Part shown: positions 25,932 through 35,011 of the stretch, piece by piece
How the letters are laid out: the number at the start of each line of letters is the position of its first letter
Position numbering within the stretch: position 1 is the stretch's first letter
Assembly (NCBI RefSeq): GCF_001467825.1
Contig: NZ_LNYK01000014.1
Location: 43,208 to 97,688, forward strand
DNA from: Legionella londiniensis
Lineage (GTDB): Bacteria; Pseudomonadota; Gammaproteobacteria; Legionellales; Legionellaceae
Direction of reading: 5' to 3'
DNA length: 54,481 nt
Made by a program: the position numbers and the translations under genes
The notes under the pieces: generated by a model
The model's database searches: none
Seen by the model: only the letters and a program-made list of their open reading frames with translations
Told to the model about the DNA's origin: nothing

Positions 25932-26477
25932 CTATCTTAAAAAGGCCTGGCTCAATTTTTTAAATTCCAAAGTACCGGCTTGCTTGAGCCATTCAAAAAA
26001 AACCATTTCCGCAGTGACAAGATTTGCGCCGTTCATTTTTAAACGTTCAAGTCCAAAACGATGATCGATTTCATGGCGGCTGCTGACCGCATCAACCACA
26101 ACAAAAACCTCCACACCGGCAGTCATCATATCCATAGCAGTCTGCAGGACACAGACATGGGTTTCTATACCGGCAAGAACTGCCTGTTTTTTCCCTAACT
26201 GCTCCCAGCAAGCTTGATAATTTGGCTCACGGCAACAAGAAAAGTGGACTTTATTGACGCACGTGTCACTCGTTATCAATTCACGAAGTGTTTTGACTGT
26301 GGAGCCGAGCCCTTGGGGGTATTGCTCGCTAGCCAGGACAGGTACCTGTAATTCCTTCGCCAGGCGAAGCAGCCACCCGCAGCGTGCAATCATAGCATCT
26401 GATTCCGTGACAAGAGGCGCTAATTTCTCCTGGACATCAATCAAAAGCAAACATGAATTCTCTTTTTCAAGCAGCAT
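25932..26477 (-). CDS. Isochorismatase-family hydrolase
   Basis: A 181-residue cysteine hydrolase of the isochorismatase/YcaC group. Catalytic triad: Asp14 in LLIDVQEK, Lys76 in VNKVHFS and Cys109 in ETHVCVLQTA. The ASEQYPQGLGST segment is typical of the ycaC-like branch, which lacks the pncA metal site, so it is not a second nicotinamidase. Substrate unknown. Preceded by GGGA spaced for the ATG. Confidence 0.87.
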   Translation of the reverse strand: MLLEKENSCLLLIDVQEKLAPLVTESDAMIARCGWLLRLAKELQVPVLASEQYPQGLGSTVKTLRELITSDTCVNKVHFSCCREPNYQACWEQLGKKQAVLAGIETHVCVLQTAMDMMTAGVEVFVVVDAVSSRHEIDHRFGLERLKMNGANLVTAEMVFFEWLKQAGTLEFKKLSQAFLR

Positions 26478-26684
26478 TTCATTCCCTGTAACAGTTAAAG
26501 AGCTATCTCACCTTAAACTTTGATTGGAGTCAATAGGGGCTGGCAAGGCTTGATTAGATGGCATAGTAAGCGGGAACAGCGGCGCACAGGTTTGCCGGAT
26601 TTCTTTTATGGTTTTTAGGCTCATACAGCGATGAGCATTGCGGCTTATGGCGAGGGCTTCTTCAGCCACAAGCTGCCAAAGCGG

Positions 26685-27629
26685 TCAAAACTGAAAAGCC
26701 TGGTAACGATTATCCAAAGCCATCTCTTTCTCGAGTTTCGATTTGAGATTGATAAAATCCTTTGTTCTTGTTTCATATAACGCCTTTAAGGCAGCTAAAT
26801 CCACCTGAACACCCCAACGGCAAGCCCCCGCAAGCCCGGTACAGGCCCTCCCCCCCATCGGCCACATGCTGGGAGTTCCTTTATATATAGCAAAATCAAC
26901 CCCTAACAACGAATCCACGCCAAACCAGTTTTCATGCTTATCAGTTCTCCAATTATAATATTGCTTTGATGATTTGGGCCGCGAAGCAAATTCTGGGATA
27001 GGGTAAAAAGGCTCATTAGAGCAGTACGCAAAAACAGCATGCATGGGCAGAAGCCTTTGTGCCCCGCCAACGCCTTCTCTCCACTGTTTATCAATGGCAG
27101 ACCAATCCTGAGCCACTGGTGCGTTTATCGAGTCCACCAGCATTTGCAATTCTTTAATGATGGTATTCTTGAAATCAAAATGTTTTTCAGCCACTGTTTT
27201 CCCGTTCAACCTGTAAGCAACCTGCCCTGCATTGATCTGGTTATATTGAGAAAGCAATTTTGCCAATACCTTTCTACCTTCCTTATTTCTGGGTACGCAC
27301 TCAAGCATCGTTGTCCACATATGTTTATCCAAAGCCCAAAGTGCATATTCAAAAGCGCTGATCGAATCAAAGATTCGTCCGGAGCAATCCTTCACTTTGC
27401 CTCTTTTAAACATTAAACTGATGTCTTTTTTTAATATCCTGGCAACTGCTTCATATTCCCCGCGGACTACATGGTGCAATAATTTACGAACATCAATCAC
27501 GGGTTTAAACAAAGCCAAATGATATTTTGATGTCTGGGCCAAGTTCGCTAAATCAGGAATTGATAAATTCTGCGCTGATTCGACCTTGAGTTCCGGAGGT
27601 AATTTATCAAATTCAAATTTGCCTTGCAT
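26685..27629 (-). CDS. F-box domain protein, candidate secreted effector
   Basis: A 314-residue protein with an N-terminal F-box, seen as FDKLPPELKVESAQNL followed by PDLANLAQTSKY, the motif by which eukaryotic proteins join SCF ubiquitin ligases. The next ~90 residues (VRKLLHHVVRGEYEAVARILKK, ISAFEYALWALDKHMW) look like a degenerate repeat/ankyrin-like helical region seen in related Legionellales proteins. The rest (~130-314) is unassigned, with an aromatic-rich EPFYPIPEF...QYYNW stretch. F-box proteins in bacteria are nearly always host-targeted effectors. The C-terminus has acidic residues and Phe at -3, compatible with a Dot/Icm signal but weak evidence. Start: ATG at 27629 has AAGG five bases upstream; ATG at 27650 is an alternative with no such site. 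A perfect 21-bp inverted repeat lies just upstream. Confidence 0.75.
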   Translation of the reverse strand: MQGKFEFDKLPPELKVESAQNLSIPDLANLAQTSKYHLALFKPVIDVRKLLHHVVRGEYEAVARILKKDISLMFKRGKVKDCSGRIFDSISAFEYALWALDKHMWTTMLECVPRNKEGRKVLAKLLSQYNQINAGQVAYRLNGKTVAEKHFDFKNTIIKELQMLVDSINAPVAQDWSAIDKQWREGVGGAQRLLPMHAVFAYCSNEPFYPIPEFASRPKSSKQYYNWRTDKHENWFGVDSLLGVDFAIYKGTPSMWPMGGRACTGLAGACRWGVQVDLAALKALYETRTKDFINLKSKLEKEMALDNRYQAFQF

Positions 27630-27653
27630 ATTCGCCTTATTTCCATTCATTGA

Positions 27654-27700
27654 AGTTCATTTAGGAAAAAATTCTACTTGAATTTTTTCCTAAATGAACT
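27654..27700. repeat. Perfect 21-bp inverted repeat upstream of the F-box gene
   Basis: Bases 27654-27674 and 27680-27700 are exact reverse complements with a 5-base loop (TACTT). The arms are AT-rich and contain runs of six A and six T. On the F-box strand it lies 15 bases upstream of the AAGG ribosome-binding site. No T-run follows on either strand, so it does not look like an ordinary terminator; an operator, mRNA stem-loop or remnant of a small mobile repeat are possible. Confidence 0.9.
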
Positions 27701-27860
27701 AAATAAAGAGCCTTGTTCAGAAATATTTGCATAGTCGTACTTGGCCACACCCTCTTATTTATTTTATCCTAAGAAAAATTTATAAAAATCACCAGGTCAC
27801 CAAGGCAATCTATAAATTGCCTAAACGCCTGAAACTGCGTCAAATTTTATACGGCTTCAA

Positions 27861-28808
27861 ATGCATAAATATACCAGACTTCTCTCAGGGCTTATTTTAT
27901 TTATTCTAAGCTCGCAGGCTTTGCCAGATCCCTGGTTTACCGGACCTTTGCTCGCTCCCAGCGGCAAAACAATTCCTCTCGGACATTTCAACCTTGAGAC
28001 CTACGGATTTTATACGCAAAACTTAGGCATGTTTAACCGCCACTGGAAACTGATTCATACCTCATCTAACTATAATATCCAACTCAATCCGCTTCTGAGC
28101 TACGGACTGGCTGACAATGTAGATGTTCAATTTAGCTTGCCCTATGTTTTCAATCATAATATGGGACAAAGCGGCAAACATATTGGTGATGTTTCCGCTT
28201 TAATTGGATATCAGGCATTGACGCAAAAATCAATCCTGCATCCTGATTTAAGAATAACGCTTCAGGAAATTTTCCCAACCGGCCGTTATAACGACTTAAA
28301 CCCGACTGAATCCGGGACTGACGGTACAGGGATTGGCAGCTACCAAACTGCACTGGCTTTTAATTTCCAGCATTTATCAATGCTTGGCAATCAATATTAT
28401 TTGCGAAAACGTATGAGCGTTAATTTTCTATATGCTAACGAAACAAAAATTAGAGGCTTATCAAGCTTTGGCGGCGGAGCAGGTACATGGGGGCATATTA
28501 AGCCCGGCAATCTCATGAGTTTCGACTTGGCGGGTGAGCTCAGCATAACGAAAAACTGGGTATTGGTCATGGAAGGATATTATTTTTATCGTGACGCGAC
28601 TTCTTTTTCTGGCAGGCGAGGCATAAAACCTGATGGAACGCCCGCTGATATTGGCCATGGCGTTATTGAAGAAATCACCTTGGCTCCAGCAGTAGAATAC
28701 AATTTTTCGCCACAATACGGGATTATTGCCGGGTGCTGGTTCTCAGTCAAAGGCCGGGAAGCGCCTGATTTTATTTCGACAGTCATCGCATTGAATGCCT
28801 ATTGGTAA
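27861..28808 (+). CDS. Outer-membrane beta-barrel protein
   Basis: A 315-residue protein with a signal peptide (KYTRLLSGLILFILSSQALPD, cleavage probably after Ala19-Leu-Pro) followed by alternating amphipathic strands rich in Tyr, Phe and Gly, and ending in the aromatic NAYW expected of barrels inserted by the BAM complex. It resembles the 'transporter'/MetA-pathway phenol-degradation-type barrels found in many Legionella; substrate unknown. No strong ribosome-binding site is visible before the ATG. Confidence 0.75.
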   Translation: MHKYTRLLSGLILFILSSQALPDPWFTGPLLAPSGKTIPLGHFNLETYGFYTQNLGMFNRHWKLIHTSSNYNIQLNPLLSYGLADNVDVQFSLPYVFNHNMGQSGKHIGDVSALIGYQALTQKSILHPDLRITLQEIFPTGRYNDLNPTESGTDGTGIGSYQTALAFNFQHLSMLGNQYYLRKRMSVNFLYANETKIRGLSSFGGGAGTWGHIKPGNLMSFDLAGELSITKNWVLVMEGYYFYRDATSFSGRRGIKPDGTPADIGHGVIEEITLAPAVEYNFSPQYGIIAGCWFSVKGREAPDFISTVIALNAYW

Positions 28809-28830
28809 TCAATTTGAAGTCATGCTAGCA

Positions 28831-28852
28831 TCCCTTTTTTTTAAAAAAGGGA
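28831..28852 (+). promoter_or_regulatory. Hairpin burying the rdgC ribosome-binding site
   Basis: TCCCTTTTTT (28831-28840) pairs perfectly with AAAAAAGGGA (28843-28852). The right arm contains the only good Shine-Dalgarno (AAGGGA) for the rdgC ATG at 28859. In mRNA this would hide the ribosome-binding site. It might also act as a weak terminator of the preceding gene. Confidence 0.6.
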
Positions 28853-28858
28853 ACATCT

Positions 28859-29812
28859 ATGTGGTTTAACAATATATTAGTTTTTCATTATGAACTGGAG
28901 AACCTCGCCAATTTAACTGCCTCGCTAGAGGGTGATGCTTTAAAGCCGTGTCCGCCGCATGCCAGGTTTATTTATGGCTGGATTCCTCCTCTTGCTGACG
29001 AACTGGTACAAGAAGTGGCTGGCGCAAACTTGATTTGCATGGGCAAAGAAGAACGGATTTTACCCCGGGGTGTTATCAAACGCGAACTGGCCAATCGTGT
29101 ACAGGCCTGGGAAACGCAGCATGGCCGCGCGATGAAGCGTGCTGATAAAGCGCAACTGGCTGAAGAACTTGAATTTGAACTGCTTCCCAAATCGTTTTGC
29201 CTGCAAAAAAAATTGCATGCGTTATTTGACCCGGTCCACAAACGGCTCATTATTAATACTGCCAGCTCCAATCAAGCCGCTCAATTAACTTCATTATTGC
29301 GCAAATCCCTTTCTGATATTCGGATTGAACCCTTGGCATATGAGGGCAATCTGGCCTTGAAGTTTGCTCATTGGATTAATCATCCCGAAACCCTGCCTAA
29401 TCAATTTCAGCTTGCTTCCGATTGTTTGCTTTATTCACCGGATAACGATAAAAAAAGATTTAATTGTAAAGGATATGAACTTCCTGCAGATGAAATCTTA
29501 ACTTTATTATCTCAAGGGCTTGCTGCGGCTGAAATCTCTCTGGTATGGAATGAACGAATTCAATTCACTCTAACTCAGGATCTAACTTTAAAACGTTTAA
29601 AATGCCTGGATTATTTAACAGATGACTTTAATGAAGTAAAACTTCTCGAAGAAGAATATCAGCAACAAGATGCAGCACTTGCCTTATTGTCAGGTGAACT
29701 GCGAAGTTTAATTAACGATTTGTTATTGGCGGTACAAAAAGATGATCTTGCATCATACGCCGCCCACAACAGGGTCGGCACAACATCCGTAGCCCCTATT
29801 AGCGAAGCGTAA
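28859..29812 (+). CDS. rdgC: Recombination-associated protein RdgC
   Basis: A 317-residue RdgC, a ring-shaped DNA-binding protein that limits RecA loading at replication forks. Recognised from the MWFNNILVFHYEL start, the ARFIYGWIPPL segment, LICMGKEERILPRGVIKREL and the KLHALFDPVHKRLIINT central portion. The length fits (about 300). The reading frame is complete, followed by a REP-like palindrome in the convergent gap with bamD. Translation may be limited by the hairpin over its ribosome-binding site. Confidence 0.95.
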   Translation: MWFNNILVFHYELENLANLTASLEGDALKPCPPHARFIYGWIPPLADELVQEVAGANLICMGKEERILPRGVIKRELANRVQAWETQHGRAMKRADKAQLAEELEFELLPKSFCLQKKLHALFDPVHKRLIINTASSNQAAQLTSLLRKSLSDIRIEPLAYEGNLALKFAHWINHPETLPNQFQLASDCLLYSPDNDKKRFNCKGYELPADEILTLLSQGLAAAEISLVWNERIQFTLTQDLTLKRLKCLDYLTDDFNEVKLLEEEYQQQDAALALLSGELRSLINDLLLAVQKDDLASYAAHNRVGTTSVAPISEA

Positions 29813-29827
29813 CACAAGACGAGAAGC

Positions 29828-29860
29828 CAACCCGGATAATGCCTGCATCAATCCGGGTTG
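29828..29860. repeat. REP-like palindrome
   Basis: CAACCCGGAT (29828-29837) is the exact reverse complement of ATCCGGGTTG (29851-29860), loop 13 bases. It lies in the convergent rdgC/bamD gap and resembles the element at 38353-38386. Such GC-rich palindromes after stop codons are typical of REP sequences. Confidence 0.65.
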
Positions 29861-29902
29861 CTAAACTGTACTTTTGAAGCAATGAATGACTATCAGTGAC
29901 AT

Positions 29903-30679
29903 TTAAGCATTTTCAATAGCCACATTGGGCGGATTGGCGTGATAAGTTGCCCGGTAAACAGCAAGTGCGTTGTTTGCTGCTTGATTCAGGCCCAATTCTT
30001 TATTTCCATGATATACAATGGCTAAAGCTTCCTGCACACTGGGAGCTTGTGGATAGGTTTTAATCAGATAATTTGCGCGTTCAATAGCTGCAACATACAT
30101 TTTGCGTTGGTAATAATATCTGGCTACGTTCAATTCATGCTGGGCGAAGATGTTTCGCAAATAGATCATACGTTGCAACGCATTTGCTTTGTATCGGCTG
30201 TTGGGAAACTGCTGAATCAACGTCGCAAAGTCTGAATAAGCCTGGGATTGTGAGCCGGGATCCCGCCATGACTCATCAAGGGGTAACAAAGTGGCCAATG
30301 TACCGCGTGTCTGTTGAAAGTTTGCCAGTCCCTTCATGTAATAGGCATAATCAACATTTTTGGCACGGGGATAAAGCCTGGTATAACGCTCCGCAGTTGC
30401 GGCTGCAGAAGCATAATCGCCATTTTGATAATAGGCATAGATTAAATCAAGCTCTGCACGCTCTGCGTCATTGTTAAAAGGATACATGGTTTCGAGCGCC
30501 TCCAATCGTTTAATGGCGCTCTCATATTCTTTTTTAGCCAAATAACTTTTTGATTCTTGATATAATTGTTTTGCAGTCATTCCTTCAAAAGGATTATGCT
30601 CTTCGCCATCTTTCCATTTGGTGCACGCACCGAGCGAGAGTATTAAAATGATTGATAATAGTGGGCGAATTAACTTCAT
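29903..30679 (-). CDS. bamD: Outer-membrane assembly lipoprotein BamD
   Basis: A 258-residue lipoprotein of the BAM complex, which inserts barrels into the outer membrane. Signal peptide with lipobox LSLGAC, then five TPR-like helical pairs; typical segments are TAKQLYQESKSYL, ERYTRLYPRAKNVDYAYYMKGL and RYKANALQRMIYLRN. Start: ATG at 30679 has AAGGTG 8 bases upstream; the ATG at 30685 is too close to it. Single gene, convergent with rdgC. Confidence 0.95.
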   Translation of the reverse strand: MKLIRPLLSIILILSLGACTKWKDGEEHNPFEGMTAKQLYQESKSYLAKKEYESAIKRLEALETMYPFNNDAERAELDLIYAYYQNGDYASAAATAERYTRLYPRAKNVDYAYYMKGLANFQQTRGTLATLLPLDESWRDPGSQSQAYSDFATLIQQFPNSRYKANALQRMIYLRNIFAQHELNVARYYYQRKMYVAAIERANYLIKTYPQAPSVQEALAIVYHGNKELGLNQAANNALAVYRATYHANPPNVAIENA

Positions 30680-30868
30680 ATGCATAGCACCTTTGGAAAA
30701 TTATCAGCCCTACCCGCTGGTATGGAAAAATCAATTGGAATGACCAAATATTGGGTTTGCTGACTTTTGTTTTTCTTGAATCCATCTGGTTGCTGAATTC
30801 TCGCGGTATACCCACGGATTCAGCCTTGGAGAAACAATCAAAAAATCAATGGGAAAGTTGCATCAACA

Positions 30869-31426
30869 TCAAATTTCCATCAAATCTTTTTCTTTCTCAG
30901 CCAATAAAGCATCAACTTCAGCTATGTATTTATCAGTTAACTTTTGGATGATTTCATTGGCACGCCGCTCGTCATCTTCAGAAATCTCTTTCTCTTTTAC
31001 AAGTTCCTTTAGCTGGTTATTGGCGTCACGGCGAATATTTCGAATAGAGATTCGACCTTGCTCCGCTTCTCCCCGGACAACCCGAATCAAATCCTTACGC
31101 CGTTCTTCCGTTAAGGGCGGCATAGGAACACGAATCGCAGTGCCTGCTGTTGCCGGATTCAATCCCAAATCAGATTGCATAATGGCTTTTTCAATAGCTG
31201 CAACCATGGCTTTATCCCAGGGGGTAACCAAAAGCGTTCTTGGATCGCTAACGGTAATATTGGCCACCTGATTCAAAGGGGTTAAGTTGCCGTAATAATC
31301 TACTTGAACATGATCCAATAGGCTGGCATTAGCTCTACCTGTGCGAACCTTTGCCATTTCATGACGTAATGCTTCTATTGTTTTTTTCATACGCTTTTCA
31401 GCGTCACCTTTGATGTCATTGACCAT
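30869..31426 (-). CDS. frr: Ribosome recycling factor
   Basis: A 185-residue RRF, which with EF-G splits post-termination ribosomes. Recognised from [37 protein letters not shown] and the [11 protein letters not shown] hinge. Exact family length. Its start overlaps the pyrH end by 11 bases and has AGGAG upstream within pyrH. Last gene of rpsB-tsf-pyrH-frr. Confidence 0.98.
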   Translation of the reverse strand: MVNDIKGDAEKRMKKTIEALRHEMAKVRTGRANASLLDHVQVDYYGNLTPLNQVANITVSDPRTLLVTPWDKAMVAAIEKAIMQSDLGLNPATAGTAIRVPMPPLTEERRKDLIRVVRGEAEQGRISIRNIRRDANNQLKELVKEKEISEDDERRANEIIQKLTDKYIAEVDALLAEKEKDLMEI

Positions 31427-32159
31427 GATCTGCTCCTATGATAGTTCCTACCCGCATTCCAGCTACAATTTTCTTTAAAGCGCCAGGTTCATTCATGTTG
31501 AATACCTGCAAAGGCATGCCCTGCTCCTGACATAGGCATATTGCCGTAGAATCCATAACCTGTAAATTACGAGTTAATACTTCCTGATAGGTTAAATAAT
31601 CATAACGGACTGCCTTAGGATTTTTAAAAGGATCATCAGAATAAACACCATCCACCTTGGTTGCCTTTAATACAATATCCGCACCGACTTCGATCGCCCG
31701 AAGACAAGCTGCTGAATCAGTGGTAAAAAATGGATTTCCCGTACCCGCGGCAAAAATAACCACATGGCCATTTCTTAAGTGGGTAATTGCTTTGCGGCGG
31801 TGATAGGGGTCTACCACACCGAGCATGGGAATAGCAGACATAATCCGTGCTGGCAAATCAATCCGCTCCAGAGCATCGCGCAAAGCAAGTGCGTTCATTA
31901 CTGTAGCGAGCATTCCCATATGATCGCCAGTGACTCGTCCCAGGCCCGCTTCTGATAAGACTTTACCGCGGAACAAATTTCCGCCGCCTATAACCATACC
32001 AACTTCGACGCCCATTTGAATCAGCTCTGCAACATCGTTTGCAATTCGGTCTAAAACTGCAGGATCAATGCCGAACTGCGCATTCCCCATAAGCGCCTCA
32101 CCGCTGCATTTAAGGATGATGCGCTTATATTTAAGAGCTGGCATAGAATCTGTACTCAT
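31416..32159 (-). CDS. pyrH: Uridylate kinase
   Basis: A 247-residue UMP kinase making UDP, of the amino-acid-kinase fold. Motifs: [13 protein letters not shown] (N-terminal Gly-rich), [27 protein letters not shown] and [12 protein letters not shown]. The start ATG overlaps the tsf stop by one base (TAATG). An internal ATG five codons later is possible but has no ribosome-binding site. Confidence 0.98.
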   Translation of the reverse strand: MSTDSMPALKYKRIILKCSGEALMGNAQFGIDPAVLDRIANDVAELIQMGVEVGMVIGGGNLFRGKVLSEAGLGRVTGDHMGMLATVMNALALRDALERIDLPARIMSAIPMLGVVDPYHRRKAITHLRNGHVVIFAAGTGNPFFTTDSAACLRAIEVGADIVLKATKVDGVYSDDPFKNPKAVRYDYLTYQEVLTRNLQVMDSTAICLCQEQGMPLQVFNMNEPGALKKIVAGMRVGTIIGADHGQ

Positions 32160-33040
32160 TATGAACGAACCTGTGCCATCACTTCTGCAACAAAATTATC
32201 TTCTTTCTTTTCTATGCCTTCCCCTACTTCAAATCGGGTAAAGCCCAATACTTCAGCATTGTTTTCCTTGAGCAATTGCCCAACCTTTTTGCCTGGATCT
32301 TTAACAAATGGCTGGCCAAGCAGGCTTACTTCATCAATGAATTTGCTGATGCGGCCTTCAATCATTTTATCGATGATTTCCTGTGGTTTTCCGCTTTCTC
32401 TTGCCTGAGCCGTAAAAATTTCACGCTCGTTTTCAATGGCTTCTGCTGGAACCTGATCACGACTGACAACCAAGGGTCGGCTTGCAGCTATATGCATGGC
32501 AATATCTTTGGCCAATGCTTCATCGCCATTTTTCAAGGCAACAAGCACTCCTATTCTATTGCTATGCAAATAATGACCAATCACATCTTCACTATGCATT
32601 TGTTCTAATCGGCGTAATTTAATATTTTCACCAATTTTAGCGATCAACTCTTGTCTTGCCTGTTCTACGGTAGAGTCTGTATCTTTCAACGTTTCATGAG
32701 CAAGCTCATCAACATTTTTAACATTGGCCTTTAATGCAGTTTCCACAGCTCGATTGGCAAATGTTGTAAAGTTATCATCTCTTGAAACAAAATCAGTTTC
32801 ACTGTTTACCTCCAGCATGGCGGCATGATGTCCATCACCAGATATAGCAATAAAGATTCCTCCTTCTGCGGCAGTGCGGCCGGCTTTTTTATCGGCTTTA
32901 GACTGACCCGCTTTGCGCATTTCTTTAATGGCTTCTTCAATATCGCCATTGGTTTGTTTTAAAAATTTCTTGCAATCCATCATGCCCGCGCCAGTCAGTT
33001 CGCGTAACTTCATGACCAGGGCTGCGCTAATCGTTGTCAT
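32159..33040 (-). CDS. tsf: Elongation factor Ts
   Basis: A 293-residue EF-Ts, the nucleotide exchange factor of EF-Tu. The N-terminal [15 protein letters not shown]-like region, the [10 protein letters not shown] segment and [15 protein letters not shown] core are diagnostic. Start: ATG at 33040 has GGAG 9 bases upstream; the frame also offers a TTG at 33046. It follows rpsB after 260 bases that hold a hairpin. Confidence 0.98.
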   Translation of the reverse strand: MTTISAALVMKLRELTGAGMMDCKKFLKQTNGDIEEAIKEMRKAGQSKADKKAGRTAAEGGIFIAISGDGHHAAMLEVNSETDFVSRDDNFTTFANRAVETALKANVKNVDELAHETLKDTDSTVEQARQELIAKIGENIKLRRLEQMHSEDVIGHYLHSNRIGVLVALKNGDEALAKDIAMHIAASRPLVVSRDQVPAEAIENEREIFTAQARESGKPQEIIDKMIEGRISKFIDEVSLLGQPFVKDPGKKVGQLLKENNAEVLGFTRFEVGEGIEKKEDNFVAEVMAQVRS

Positions 33041-33219
33041 ATTCAAATTCTCCGTCTTGATAGATTTATGGCTTTGGTTGAAAAACTGATGCGCTCATCT
33101 TCAAAATATACTGATATGATAGTTTGCAAGATGTATAATATCTTTCTATTCCAACCAGCCAAAAAAAGTATAGTACATTGGTTGACTTAGGATTAATGTC
33201 AAACCAGCAGTCTGATCCC

Positions 33220-33268
33220 AAGCTGCCGTTTTCTTAAGAACCGTATTAACAGTGTTCTCCGGCAGCTT
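33220..33268 (-). promoter_or_regulatory. Stem-loop between rpsB and tsf
   Basis: A perfect 9-bp outer stem (33220-33228 with 33260-33268) encloses a loop that can form a second GAAC/GTTC stem. It begins 35 bases after the rpsB stop. No T-run follows on the minus strand, so it is more likely a partial terminator or RNA-processing/stability element than a full terminator. Confidence 0.5.
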
Positions 33269-33303
33269 ATGCTTGATTGTCGACAGCAAATTCCAAAATC
33301 GAA

Positions 33304-34062
33304 TTATTCTGCGGATCCTTCAGATCCTTTTTCCGTTGGAACTTCAATAAATTCGGCGTCAGATGCTGATTTACCAACTGTGTTGCCTTTTTGCGCGTCA
33401 ATGATTGCATCGGCAACAGAGCGGACATAAATCTCGATTGCCCGCATTGAGTCATCATTGGCGGGTATCACATAATCGATATTATCTGGGTCGTTATTGG
33501 TATCAACGATGCCTATCACCGGTATTTTCAAGCGCCTTGCTTCCTCTACAGCAATATGCTCAAAACCAACATCAACTATGAACAATGCGTCCGGCAGTCC
33601 GCCCATATCTTCAATTCCGCCGAGACTGCGCTCTAGCTTTTCCAGTTCTCGATTCAGCATTAAAGCTTCTTTTTTAATCATGGTGTCAAAAACACCTTCG
33701 TCACGCATCTTTTTCAGTTCTTTCAATCGGAATATTGATTGGCGAACTGTTTTGTAATTAGTCAACATGCCGCCCAGCCAGCGGTGATCGACATAAGGCA
33801 TTCCGCAACGTTTTGCGTGCTCACGAATGCTTTCCTGAGCTGCCCTTTTGGTGCCAACAAACAGGATTTTAGCCTTGTTTGCAGCCAGCCGTCCGACATA
33901 ATTTAATGCGTCATTCAGCATGGGGAGAGTTTTTTCCAAATTAATAATATGGATTTTGTTTCGCGACCCGAAAATGTACTCTTCCATTTTCGGATTCCAA
34001 AACATGGTTCGATGGCCAAAATGGGCACCGGCTTGCAGTAATTCACGCATACTTACATTCAT
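33304..34062 (-). CDS. rpsB: 30S ribosomal protein S2
   Basis: A 252-residue S2. Recognised from [47 protein letters not shown] and [21 protein letters not shown]. Start: ATG at 34062 has GGAG 8 bases upstream; the longer open frame to 34170 encodes residues not found in S2 and is leader RNA. A short acidic C-terminal tail extends past the usual end. Confidence 0.98.
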   Translation of the reverse strand: MNVSMRELLQAGAHFGHRTMFWNPKMEEYIFGSRNKIHIINLEKTLPMLNDALNYVGRLAANKAKILFVGTKRAAQESIREHAKRCGMPYVDHRWLGGMLTNYKTVRQSIFRLKELKKMRDEGVFDTMIKKEALMLNRELEKLERSLGGIEDMGGLPDALFIVDVGFEHIAVEEARRLKIPVIGIVDTNNDPDNIDYVIPANDDSMRAIEIYVRSVADAIIDAQKGNTVGKSASDAEFIEVPTEKGSEGSAE

Positions 34063-34150
34063 TAAAATCTCCAGGGTTGAGCCTCCACGCTTCCCATACG
34101 ATACCCCAGCGGGACCCCATCGCATGTGCCGAAACGTGTGTGTCGTTAAA
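34063..34150 (-). promoter_or_regulatory. rpsB mRNA leader, possible S2 autoregulatory site
   Basis: About 90 bases of leader lie between the predicted promoter and the start codon. They are G-rich with repeated GGGG/CCC blocks (GATGGGGTCCC, CTGGGGTATCG, GGAGGCTCAACCC) that can pair with one another. In gammaproteobacteria rpsB-tsf is feedback-controlled by S2 at a structured leader. Calling this one functional is inference by position. Confidence 0.35.
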
Positions 34151-34160
34151 ATGCGCACAA

Positions 34161-34190
34161 AGAATAGCACAAATTGCAGTTGGGCAGCAA
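34161..34190 (-). promoter_or_regulatory. Predicted rpsB promoter
   Basis: On the minus strand TTGCTG (34185-34190) and TATTCT (34161-34166) with an 18-base spacer. Moderate sigma-70 match, about 100 bases before the rpsB start. Confidence 0.45.
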
Positions 34191-34234
34191 TTAATTACTG
34201 CCATTTGTGCTTGAAAATATGATACCTAAACCGC

Positions 34235-34262
34235 TTGGAAAATTTTTTAGAAGGTCTATACT
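34235..34262 (+). promoter_or_regulatory. Predicted promoter of the Spy/CpxP-like gene
   Basis: TTGGAA (34235-34240) and TATACT (34257-34262) with a 16-base spacer, 99 bases before the start codon at 34362. Confidence 0.5.
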
Positions 34263-34361
34263 TACGCTATCGTCAAGTTGGCTATGGGGCATGGCTCACA
34301 TAACTCATGGCTGACGGCGACGCCTCTGGATTAACAACAACTCAATTTAAGGAAGATGATT

Positions 34362-34829
34362 ATGAAAAAAATTATTTTACTCCCTCTTATGGCACTTGCA
34401 TTGGCCATTAGCCCTGTGGCTTTTGCAGATAAAATGTGTCCATGCATGGATATCCAAAAAATGGAGAAAGAGCTTAATCTGACTGCAGATCAAAAAAACA
34501 AAATCATGGAAATCAGAAAACAGGCTAAAGAACAAATGAAAGCGACCTGGGAACAAATGAAAGCCCTGCATCAGCAAAAGAAGGAGCTTGTCCGCTCAGA
34601 GAAAATGGATCAAGCAAAGCTTGATGAATTGGTAAACCAAAAGAAAGAATTGATGGCATCCATGATGAAAACCAAAATCATGACCCAACATCAAATCTAC
34701 AACGTGCTTGATGAAAATCAAAAAGAAAAATTTGCTGCCATGATGGATAAGTGGGAGCAAAAAAAGATGGAAAAAATGGAAAAAATGAAAAATATGGAAG
34801 ATGACAGCGACGATGAAACGGATGAATAA
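34362..34829 (+). CDS. Spy/CpxP-family periplasmic protein
   Basis: A 155-residue exported protein. Signal peptide of about 22 residues (KKIILLPLMALALAISPVAFA), then a helical mature part with two LTxxQ-type motifs (LTADQKNKI, LDENQKEKF) that define the Spy/CpxP family of envelope-stress chaperones. Unusual features: a CPC pair right after the cleavage site and a C-terminal tail of repeated Met-Glu-Lys followed by acidic residues, which could bind metal ions. Start: ATG at 34362 has AGGA 8 bases upstream; the ATG at 34356 is too close. Own promoter and terminator, so a single-gene unit. Confidence 0.82.
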   Translation: MKKIILLPLMALALAISPVAFADKMCPCMDIQKMEKELNLTADQKNKIMEIRKQAKEQMKATWEQMKALHQQKKELVRSEKMDQAKLDELVNQKKELMASMMKTKIMTQHQIYNVLDENQKEKFAAMMDKWEQKKMEKMEKMKNMEDDSDDETDE

Positions 34830-34850
34830 TCCTTCTCACCTCTGTTTAAT

Positions 34851-34877
34851 ACGCCGACAATCGTCGGCGTTTTTTTT
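34851..34877 (+). terminator. Rho-independent terminator after the Spy/CpxP-like gene
   Basis: GC-rich 8-bp perfect stem (34851-34858 with 34863-34870), loop AATC, followed by seven T. Confidence 0.93.
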
Positions 34878-35011
34878 AATTCGGTATATCTTCTGCCCAT
34901 GAAAAATCATCGATCAAGCGATACCGCTTTACAGCAAGCACCAGCCTTCCTATTATTATTCACATGAATAAACCCATTATGATACCATCTACAGTTTTAT
35001 GGATTTAAACC

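Noticed and set aside
25932-26477. A second nicotinamidase
   Set aside because: The isochorismatase triad is present, but the Asp-x-His metal motif that defines PncA is not.
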